A stretch of 64,000 nucleotides of DNA from Asterias amurensis (Eukaryota > Echinodermata > Asteroidea > Forcipulatida > Asteriidae), in assembly GCF_032118995.1 (NCBI RefSeq), contig NC_092657.1, forward strand, positions 1,981,891-2,045,890, read 5' to 3'. Position 1 is the first letter of the stretch, and each line of letters starts with the position of its first letter. Shown in pieces: positions 37,201-45,900 of this stretch. The notes under the pieces were generated by a model that saw only the letters and a list, made by a program, of their open reading frames with translations, did no database searches and was not told the DNA's origin. The position numbers and the translations under genes are program-made.

Positions 37201-38405
37201 ACACAGACAACTTAATGGGATCATATTGGCGCGTGGATTTCTAGACGACGCAAAATCACCCGAAATAGGCAGTAGTGTAGTTTCATATGACCTTTGACCT
37301 TTGTTATATTGGTGGGCCAACATGATCCCAATTATTTTTCAATTGAAATCTGTTTAGGAACACTCAACTTAACCAAATACAAGAAAACATTGATGGGATC
37401 TTATTGGCATAGATGCTTACAGTGATGAAAAAAGTGAATGTTGTGCCAATTTAGGCCAAAATGTGTGGAATGACAATACTTTAGAAAATTTTCAAAAAAT
37501 CTTTTGACATGCAAGTTGCAGAGATCCCAAGATTCTTTTTTCATTTGTCATTAGATGAAAACTGTTCCAATACCCAGTTGCCATAAAAACAATTTTTTGT
37601 TGTTGGCGCGCGAAGTTACGGAGGTGCGAAAACGCAATATATTGGTAAAATTTGAACTTTGACCTCTATTATCTCTATGCGCCAACGAGATCCCACGCAC
37701 TTTGCACTTAAATTTGTTTTAGGGATGCAAGCTCTTTCATTTAAACTTGTTTAATTCATGGGATCTTATAGGCGCGCTGAGTTATGAGGCGTTGAAAATG
37801 GCACGAGGGCACTGTTCGTCAAAGGTTCAGGTGCGCGTAACATGATGCGCCAACGAGATCCCAATTTTTTTTTTTTACTTTTGTTATGAGCCCAACTGGA
37901 GGTTTCAAAAAATGTTTTACTTTTGTTGGGATGACCTTGGCGCACATTTTTGTGTTTACAGGGAATGTACTATTCGTTTCTCGAGGGCTTTTTGGCCCAA
38001 ACTTTGATAACTGGTAACTCCAAAACCGAAAGCGTCAGCAAACTAAAATTTTGGATTTATTCGTTTGGTATGATGATGTATCACTCTAATTTTTTAGAAG
38101 AAGATCTGAGAACCCATGAATCACCACTTGGTACACTCTTACAGGCAGGGACTCTTAAAACAATAAAATTAAAATCCATACTGCCTTCAAACAAGGAAGC
38201 GTTCAGGGAAGCTATAATTTTTGTTTTACTCTGCCTTTGTTTACAAAATTATGAACTTCTCACCAAGCTCACTCTTGTTCATTCCTTCCTCTTCGATAAC
38301 ATACGGCATCAGGAATGAAAACGACTTTCTGTTGAGGTAGTAGAGAAAGTACCCAACGAACAGCGTTGAGTAAATCGAAGACCGCCATACCATGTAGGAA
38401 GCCAT
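28233..38405 (-). CDS. SLC37A4: Glucose-6-phosphate exchanger SLC37A4 (G6PT), complete, 9 coding exons
   Basis: Exons on the minus strand: 38405-38264, 34529-34297, 33608-33473, 33046-32945, 32482-32318, 31209-31124, 30473-30360, 29871-29733, 28399-28233. They total 1284 nt: 427 codons plus TAA (human is 429 aa). All borders are GT-AG with consistent phases. The product is a major-facilitator transporter. Recognisable stretches include GYFLYYLNRKSFSF near the N terminus, LNGLAQGGGWPGCSKILKKW, STSANLAGVLGPI, DWGQLFLIQEVG and SGTSHAFAGMACNVG. The last four residues are KKLE, matching the KKxx ER-retrieval signal of the human protein (KKAE). SLC37A4 exchanges glucose-6-phosphate for phosphate across the ER membrane and works with glucose-6-phosphatase. 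An acceptor-like CTTTTCAG about 30 bases upstream of the ATG suggests a 5' UTR intron. A minus-strand AATAAA at 28127-28122 is a candidate poly(A) signal. Intron 1 contains a 2.9-kb palindrome, and exon 2 is partly duplicated downstream of itself. Confidence 0.96.
28563..28870 (-). mobile_element. Retrotransposon 3' tail (minus strand)
   Basis: Starts with five AATTC repeats, then CGAACATTTATTTCTAG and an A-rich UTR. Lies in the space between ACTL6A and SLC37A4 genes' introns (SLC37A4 intron 8). Clade not determined. Confidence 0.4.
28894..29268. mobile_element. TTAA-flanked MITE family C, copy 2
   Basis: AGCCATTGGACCCTTTCGG and its inverse at the other end, TTAA on both sides, in SLC37A4 intron 8. 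Confidence 0.87.
29898..30180. repeat. ~104-bp tandem repeat in SLC37A4 intron 7
   Basis: Three units opening CAACCCTCCTACTGTCTGACC (29903, 30006, 30109, shortened). The array starts ~30 bases from the exon 8 acceptor. Confidence 0.85.
30520..30860 (+). mobile_element. Cluster of three tRNA-derived SINE heads
   Basis: Three successive tRNA-like heads (GGAGTGTCGTAGCTGAGG; GGAGTGTCGTTACTGAGC; a weaker third) each with GTGTGGGTTCGAGTCC-type B boxes. Confidence 0.6.
31597..31986. mobile_element. TTAA-flanked foldback MITE family D
   Basis: Complete; almost the same as the copy at 26566. In SLC37A4 intron 5. Confidence 0.88.
32540..32641. mobile_element. MITE family B, right end
   Basis: TATCAATAGCTCTCCACTGC to CCAGTGCCTTTC. 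Confidence 0.6.
33147..33232. mobile_element. MITE family I, right part
   Basis: ACCGGTTCTTCTCAGAGCC ... TACTATTCAGTTATAGTTT. Confidence 0.6.
33652..33870 (+). pseudogene. Non-LTR retrotransposon ORF C-terminal fragment, frameshifted
   Basis: Reads EKIEKYQDLARELCKIW, then after a one-base deletion near 33725 continues in another frame as VGALGTIPKALGKHLDEI and ends LLGTARILRKTLEI-stop. (ATA/AAT)n microsatellites lie on both sides (33640, 33953). The motif is familiar from reverse-transcriptase ORF ends in invertebrates; I cannot fix the clade. In SLC37A4 intron 2, opposite strand. Confidence 0.65.
34034..34369. repeat. 168-bp tandem duplication covering the 3' end of SLC37A4 exon 2
   Basis: Unit 1 34034-34201 and unit 2 34202-34369 both run from AAATCACAGGCATTTTAC to ATAATGATCATG. 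Unit 2 contains the real exon 2 end and donor; unit 1 is a copy in intron 2. Each unit also carries a tRNA-SINE-like GGGATTCGAACCCACGACC. Confidence 0.95.
34600..34930. mobile_element. Repeat family K
   Basis: CTTCACGGGAGGCAAC, TGCCTCCATGCCCCTTGG, GCATTGGTGCCCTTGCCC and ATACAGGCCTGA occur in the same order at 59094-59276. No coding sense; origin unknown. Confidence 0.55.
35213..38158. mobile_element. 2.95-kb near-perfect palindrome (foldback element) in SLC37A4 intron 1
   Basis: Left end TTAAGAGTCCCTGCCTGTAA, right end TTACAGGCAGGGACTCTTAA. The arms (about 1.46 kb each) pair along their whole length around a centre at ~36687 with a loop of under 20 bases. TTAA at both outer edges suggests a piggyBac-style target duplication. 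Translations are mirror copies on the two strands and show no protein family. Confidence 0.93.
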
Positions 38406-38478
38406 GGTCCCTTTAGAGTGTTAGAGTACTTTTATCTGAAAAGAAAATCACCTACAGAAAAAGAAAGAGAACAATTGG

Positions 38479-38869
38479 TTTAAAGGCAGTGGACACTATT
38501 GGTAACTACTCAAAGTAATTTTGAGCATAAAACCTTACTTGGTAACGAGTAATTGGGAGAGGTTGATAGTGTAAAACATTGCGAGAAACAGCTCCCTCTG
38601 AAATTGAGTAGTTTTCGAGAAAGAAGTAATTTTCCACGAATTTGATTTCGAGACCTCAAATTTAGAATTTGAGGTATCGAAATCAAGCCTCTGAAAGCAC
38701 ACGACTTCGTGTGACAAGGGTGTTTTTTCTTTCATTATTATCTCGCAACTTCGATGACTGATTGAGCTCAAATTTCACAGGTTTGTTATTTTATGCATAT
38801 GTTGAGATACAGCGAGATAAGTGAGAAGACTGGTCTTTGACAATTACCAATAGTGTCCAGGGTCTCTAA
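38479..38869. mobile_element. MITE family B
   Basis: Left TTAA present, right end CAGGGTCTCTAAC degenerate. Lies about 75 bases upstream of the SLC37A4 start codon. Confidence 0.83.
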
Positions 38870-39154
38870 CAGATTTTGAAGTCCTGCATCTGTATGGAGT
38901 CAAAATACCATGTGACTCGTACAATTATTATATTTACTGGTGTCCTGCTTTTATTTCTGCCAAGCAGAAAATTGTAAAGCTATTATTTTCTGCTTAAACA
39001 ACTCTATGAATATGATTATTGCACTGTTTCAGTTCACCCTCTCTGGCATGCCTGGTTTCACAAAGTTGCTGGTGGTATGTAGTTTGTATGGTAATGCAGT
39101 GAGTGTTGTGTTTGCCCATCCATGCATGATATTGATAATGAAAGATGCAGTAAA

Positions 39155-39410
39155 AACTGGGGCGCTGTTAGACCCAGATTCCTTTTTTTCGAAATTTTGA
39201 CATTATCGGTCATCACTGTCAAAATTTCGAAAAAAGGAATCTAGCGCCCCAGTCACTGGGTCTAGGGCACCGACTCCTTTTTTGCGACATTTTGTCATTA
39301 TCGGTCGTACCGATAATTATCGGTCGTATTAATGATTTTCGATAATGACAAAATTTCAGAAGGAGTACAGCGCCCCATCAGATACTGGGGTCTAGCAATA
39401 GCATGATAAT
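39155..39410. mobile_element. Double hairpin element
   Basis: GGGCGCTGTTAGACCCAG and CTGGGGTCTAG edges enclose two hairpins: TTTTTTTCGAAATTTTGAC / GTCAAAATTTCGAAAAAA and GACATTTTGTCATTATCGG / CGATAATGACAAAATTTC. Confidence 0.75.
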
Positions 39411-41095
39411 TGCACACTTAATCTATCTAGCTACTGTACTACTACTAGCTACCACTACAGTACCAGCACCAGTAAATGAGGCGCTCGGCTATATAACAAT
39501 TATTCCAAACCTTTGCTCAGACCATGACGCACTAGCTAGCTAGACAGACATTGTATTTTGTAGCAATATTATTAATAATAATAAAACAATATTTATAATT
39601 ATATAGCGATTGAACAGAATAGTTGTATGTGCAATAATATGAATAAACATTCCTCAAAGTGCTTAGCCTTAAGGCGGGCAAATCAGCACAAACAGAAACC
39701 ACAAACAGGATAATTTAACTATCTATTTCTAATTTAGGGGGGTATAGTACAAAAACAGAAACAGTAAACTTGCTTGCTTACCAATAATATTGCACTCCAC
39801 TGTTCTAACTTATCACCAAGTTGCTGCTGGTAATACCGCACTGCAAAGAGTGTTGAGTGCACACTTACTAACTTATTTAGCTACCAAGAAATACCAGCTG
39901 AATAAGCTCGGCTGTTTATATAGTAATTATTACAAACCTTGCTCAGACCGGCAAAAACAGGCCACACAAAATACAAACTACAGAAAGGACAAAGCAAAGT
40001 TCAATTTCAAAGTAAACGCGAGGGGAGGGAAATCATATCTAAGGACACGTGTAAAGCATACAAACCGGCAAGAAGTACTTGAATGTTGGGAATGTTGAAT
40101 TGCATCACCATTGCACAAATCGGACGAGCGGTGTCAAACTCCAAAATACAACACTTTTAATTGTTATCATGTTTCTTACCCACCCACTCGTGAAAACCGG
40201 CACTTGCCCATTCCCAAAAATAAAACACACCGTTAAAGTAGCAGGGCGCCCTCAACAGTTTGAGGCTCCATAAAGTTACGGCAATCAACAAGGTTAAAAA
40301 TAAGTTGAAATAGTCAGTTTACGACCGTCAACAACGGTCACAGTCAATCGTTGATTTTTCCCACTTTGCTGAACATTTCCAATTTATTTTCCCGACGATA
40401 CACACTGCAATTACATGACTGGGCATTTTTTGATCAGCTTTTCGACAAAAGCAATTTGATTTTAAGATTTTACTTTAAAAACATTCCAGTTGAAAATAAG
40501 GGAAAGTTGGTGCTCGAACAACTGCGTGACGGTCGTTATCAATTTTGGTGCCAGCTCTAAAATTGACCCAGCACCATTAACAACGGCGCAAACAGTGTGT
40601 CAAAAAACGCTTGGTCTTTGGGATTGAAAGCATCGAAAAACCGTCCTAAAAATCTACAAATCGTCCTAGAATTTGAGGTATGTAATCTGAATATGACTCT
40701 GACTTGTGAACCGATTGGAAGTTCAGTGTTTCCTAGCTATGTCACTTTTTATTTTACTTTAATTATGCTATTTTTGTCACACACGACAGACGAGTCAAAA
40801 TCCCGTTTCGAGAGAGACGAAATTGACATTGACTTTATGAGTTGACATGCATGACTAGACTAGAGATGCTTTTAAAATATATGTTGCCATGTTAAGTTGT
40901 TGTCATCTTGTGTTTTGATATATGGGTGCATTGAAGTTTGAGGGGAGCTAGCTAGTACGTAGTCATGGTAGTAAACAAGTATTTTAATATAAAAGTAGTA
41001 GGCCAAGTAAAGCTTTGAAAAGTAGAATGATTCCATAAAAAATATCCTTGCCACTGCACATGCTGCAAAGTGTGTGTTGTTTGGCAGTTTGGCCC
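39411..41095. other. Spacer between the divergent SLC37A4 and F-box genes
   Basis: A diverged duplication pairs ~39420-39525 with ~39835-39950 (CTCGGCTATATAACAATTATT versus CTCGGCTGTTTATATAGTAA; first shortened by one base in the match). Otherwise no repeat or gene recognised; promoters of both genes could lie here. Confidence 0.45.
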
Positions 41096-41102
41096 TGGGG
41101 TA

Positions 41103-41515
41103 TTAATTGGATAACTTTCCGCATGGCGCCACCACTTTTTCACTCATTTTTAGAAAAAGGGATATATCAATCAGGTAAATAAGTTCCTATACTATTTCAT
41201 ATCAAATGAAAAAGTGGTGGCGCCATACGGAAACTTTTCCTATTAATTACTATTTCCGATAACTTTCCCGTCCGGAAAAAGTTTCCATATGATTGATGGC
41301 GCCACCACTTTTTCATTCGATACGAAATAATAATAGGCCCCCTATATATATCTTATTATTTTATTAGGCCTAGGGCCTACCTCAATGTCATGAGAATGAG
41401 ATATCCCTTTTTGTAAAAAAATGAGTGAAAACTGGTGGCGCCATACGGAAGAAAGTTATCCAAATTGGATACCATTCATATCGAATGAAAAAGTGGTGGC
41501 GTGATACAGAAACTT
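41103..41515. mobile_element. Nested hairpins built from one ~30-bp motif
   Basis: ATGGCGCCACCACTTTTTCA or its inverse occurs five times (~41126, 41213, 41298, 41433, 41492). Outer arms 41108-41165 pair with 41399-41462; inner arms 41195-41250 pair with 41285-41330. Confidence 0.85.
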
Positions 41516-41727
41516 GTTATGTTTGTGTAACTTGACAGAACACTGAACAGTCTGACAGTGAGTGAACACAATTTGCTATTTTTATAAATTATGAAATTGA
41601 CTTAGGCCTACTTAGCTTAGGCTAGAAAAAGAAAATTATGCTATGGTTGTATTTCAACACTGCACAAACATTAACAATGGGTGCGTTCGATTAGCTTCCC
41701 TGTGTCGACCCCAAGGTGCTTACTCGG

Positions 41728-42192
41728 GTGAGCCTAGCCTTTAGTCAAGGCGCATGCGGCACACCGGATAGCACGCACAGCCCCCAAAAATGTAACGCAC
41801 GAAAAAAGACTATCACCGCGAGCGGCGAAGCCGCGAAGCCCCTTTACCAACTCGTTTTAGGGGCCTTATGTTTTTCTTTACATTTGCCAACAATTTTCGT
41901 GGGAGAAAATGTAACGAATTTGCATCAAACGTTCTTGTGACGTCATGCAAGTAATTGTGGCTTCTTATTGGCCAGCAAACTCACCACGCTAATGCATTAT
42001 GCATTACAATTCTCCCACCAAAATCGTTGGCAAATGTAAAGAAAAACATAAGGCCCCTTAACGAGTTGGTAAAGGCGCTTCGCGGCTTCGCCGCTCGCGG
42101 TGATAGTCTTTTTTCGTGCGTTACATTTTTGGGGATGTGCGTGCCATCCGGTGTGCCGCGTGCGCCTTGACTAAAGGCTAGGGTGAGCCCTG
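41728..42192. mobile_element. ~460-bp GC-rich inverted repeat element
   Basis: Arms 41735-41925 and 41998-42190: CCTTTAGTCAAGGCGCATGC versus GCGTGCGCCTTGACTAAAGG, including GCGAGCGGCGAAGCCGCGAAG (shortened). About 70-bp spacer with TGACGTCATGC. Confidence 0.85.
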
Positions 42193-42529
42193 ACAAGAGC
42201 TTATTGAACGATCACTCATCCACTCGCTTGTGGTGACGTCATGCACCTAGGGCCTGCCCCAAAGTGACCCACTCCACAAGCATGGCACTTGGGGCTGACC
42301 CGGGTAAGCCCCTGGAATGACGTCAAAGCTATTCGAACATACCGGGGGCAGACCGTGGTAGGCCCAGGGAAGCTCATCGAACCACCCATTGTACTGTACA
42401 TATTGTGTAGGTGTTTCGTGCATAAACAACTTATTTTCTAACTAAAAAGCAGCTCCATGTCAGCAAACTACTAAGTGATTTGAAGGCAATGCCCACTTTC
42501 ATTTTTCTGGGCTTTCACCCTAATCACGT

Positions 42530-42911
42530 CTTTACTTGAAGACACTGGAAACTATTGGTAATTGTCAAAGACCATTTTTCTCACTTGGTGTATTTCAACA
42601 TAATGCATAAAATAACAAACCTGTAAAAAATTGAACTCAATTGGTCGTCAAAGTTGCGAGATACATTGTAACTACACCACACGAAGTTGTGTGCTTTCAG
42701 ATGCTTGATTACGAGACCTCAAATTCTAAACTTGAGGTCTCAAAATCAAATTTGTGGAAAATTACATCTTTCTCAAAAACTATGTCACTTTAGAGGTAGC
42801 CATTTCTCACAATGTTTTATACCATGAACCTCTCCCCATTACTTCTCAACAAGTAATGTTTTATGCTAACAATTATTTTGAGTAATTACCAATAGTGTCC
42901 ACTGCCTTTAA
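42530..42911. mobile_element. MITE family B just upstream of the F-box gene
   Basis: Right TTAA at 42908 lies 50 bases before the ATG at 42962. Left end degenerate (TTGAAGACACTGGAAAC). Confidence 0.83.
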
Positions 42912-42961
42912 TAATCTTTACTTCATTTTGATACATGTAGGTAACTTGTGATTCTTCGGTC

Positions 42962-45900
42962 ATGGAGAGTGCAAGAAAACCTCAACTGAGCGACCTACGA
43001 CTCAAACGACTCGCTTACTTTGATCAACACTATCCCCAAAGTCCGAGCCCACCCTCAAAAGAGAAACCAAGCACGACCGACTCTCCATTGAAAACAAACG
43101 GACAAACAGAACGAAATGGACCCAAGAACAGTTCAAGTTATGGAGCCACAACTTACAGCCAGACTGGTGCCATTCCTAAATCAAGCAAGAAAACACAGCA
43201 TTACTTTCTTGATACTAATGGAAAAGATAAACGAAATTCTCGGAAGGGTAATAGACCCGAGAGCAATGGAATCAGTTATCAACAAGTTGCGGAAAAAAGA
43301 AAATCAATGCTGGAGATGATTAACTCTGAGGAGTTTGAGATATCTAACAATGTTGAAGAGATTTTCCGATCGCACAAACCAAGATCTCGAGCAAACGGAA
43401 GTGTTGACAAAGTAGTTCATCTTTCGACTACAAAACCACCAATTCAAGGCAGTTACGAAACTGCCTCAAGCGATTATGAGGCTCAACTCAGAAATCATCT
43501 TCAAAAACCACATCGACAGGGTTTAAACGCTGAAATAACGAGAAAGTCAAAAGCAGTTTTAAAAAGAGACGATGCGTCTACTGATATGAGAGATTATGTT
43601 GATTCAAGAACTCATACTGATTTGATTGGTGATCATTTTGTTTCAAGACAGTATGATTCAAGAGATAACTCGTCCTCAAAAAATAAGGATTATCTCGCTG
43701 ATCAGGAATTTTCAAGAGATGGCATAGATTTCGGAGATCAAGGTGATTTGAAAGATCCAGCTGATTACAGATATCATCTTGATTTCACAGAGCAGCTTGA
43801 CACAGGAGATAAGACGTCCTCCAGTGTTCATAAAGAGCATCTTGATTCAAGAAAGAAACACTTAAAGAAGTACATCTATCGCCAGGATGACGCTATTGTG
43901 CAGCCAGCGGTAAGTGCAGCAGATGACCACAGTGCGGTGTACGCGCAGAATATACTACACCAGATGACGGAGGTGCGTCAGATGAGGAATGAAATGCATG
44001 GCGAACTCATGGCCGGTTTGTCGCATCACGACCCGAGGATGAAGCCAGCAGCTCCTGTTGGCCGACAAGAACCATTATCAAGTGAGAAAGCAGTCGAGAG
44101 AATAGTCGCTCCCATGCCATCAAGCTTAAAACAAGATGTAAGGAGGTCTTGGAAACAGCAAGTTTCTGAAGAAGGTGAGATAGTCAATGTTATTCCATCA
44201 AACGATTCTGTTTATTTGACTTCCAAGAAAGTCTCCAAACATCAGTCGCCATCTTTCCATAGCTCAGATTTAGACAAGAATGACGGCTGTGAGGATACCC
44301 TCGATGCCCCTCAAGGGAATACCTCTTCAGAATCTCTGGAGAATGACATGACCTTTGACCTCGGGGCTTTACAGGAAGCAGCTAAGCAAGGAGATGAGAT
44401 CCTGAGAAAATACATTCAAAGTCTGAGCAAGAACTTGAAGAAGAAGAAGAAGTTAGCGAAGGAGACAAGTTCATCGAGAGCTCAACATAATCTTGAGTCC
44501 AATAACCGTGGTTTTGATGATGTGAGCTTTTCAGAGCCTGCAGAAGGTCCTTTAAAGGAAAAGTCTTCAAAATCAGAAAACCATTACACACCAAAGGTTT
44601 CCCAACCCGCAATAACTTCGAGAGAATTGGAGGGCCTGGGGCTGTTTGAGGACCTTAGAGTGAAAAGCAACTTGCCCCAGCCATCAAGTCACCAAGATTC
44701 ATCTGAGCTTGATGACACTTGGGAAGATGAAGTTGGTGAAGAAATTATTGACCAAGCTAGGGATGACCTTGATGAGGACCTTGGTTTAAGCACTCACCGT
44801 CCTCAAGAAAGACCGTTCTCCCCTCTCAAGCAAGTGACTACGTTCAACGAGGTTAAGCCTGCCCGAGACCAGGAATTCTACGGGACAGAAAGTATTTTGA
44901 AAAGTACCCTTGATGCATCCGACCGTTTGCGCCACCCTGAACTGCCTTTGCCAAAGAAGTCAAGGAGTCGACAAGCAGGCTCCTTAAACTCTCAAAGTGA
45001 GCAAGAAGAAGCCGCCACCAACAATAACATTGACGATTTCTTTTCAACGGATAAATCTTTACGTGATGATAAGTTGGAAAACAAGCAAGGTCACTCTAAA
45101 ACTAAAGAAAAGTCAAGTTCTGTTTCTACACGTGCTGTCCGCTCGAACAATTTAGACACCAACACCAATGAAGACATACTAATGAACTCTGCCCCTCTCC
45201 CACTTCCTTTGGGAACTGAAATCGGTAACTTTCTTTGCTCTGAGCAGAGTACAGACTCTGATCCAGATCGATTGACGAAAAGTGGTGCATTCAAACCCAG
45301 ACCACCAAACAATGAAAGGAAAAGTTCTCAAGTAAAACGACATAAACCTAAAAATAGTTCCGAAGCGCTTGTGAGGAATCCAAGTCCGAGGCGGCCAAAG
45401 ACTCCAGAGCGACACGTTGATGGGGTCAGAGAACATCACGAAAGGAGAAGAGACCATCAGAAAAAGATCTCTCCTCGTAAAAGTCAAACTCAACAAGTGG
45501 AAAGTAGTGCATTTGAGTCAAACAAGTTGACTCTTGGTAAAGAAAGAGTTGGAGGTCGAGAGGTTACTGATGGACTCGAAAAGGATGACTTGATGGTTGA
45601 AGATATCTTCAAGACATCACAGAGTCTACCGACTGCTGAACCACTCTTGGTCGGACCAGCTGGTGACGCTCCCAAACTGGATGATGTTCAAAACCAATAT
45701 GTTAAGACGTGCCCAGAGTGTAATGGTTTAAACACAACCATGAGCTCTTCATGTCAGGTTTGTGGAGCTGTTTTTCTCGATGGAAAATCACGAGACCAAG
45801 AAGGTTCTGGTCTTCAATTTGTCGACAAGCTAGATCTTTCTGCTGCTCCTGCTTATACTGACCGGACTGATATGACCACAGGGAGTGCGTGGGACATCCA

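Noticed and set aside
35213..38318. Mirror ORFs (72-122 aa) at the two ends and 64-67 aa ORFs in the middle of the large palindrome as protein genes
   Set aside because: They are the same sequence read from the two arms, have no recognisable domain and no codon signal; the symmetry explains their presence.
39790..40098. 102-aa ORF upstream of the F-box gene
   Set aside because: Composition and lack of any family resemblance fit chance; part of it lies in a diverged non-coding duplication.
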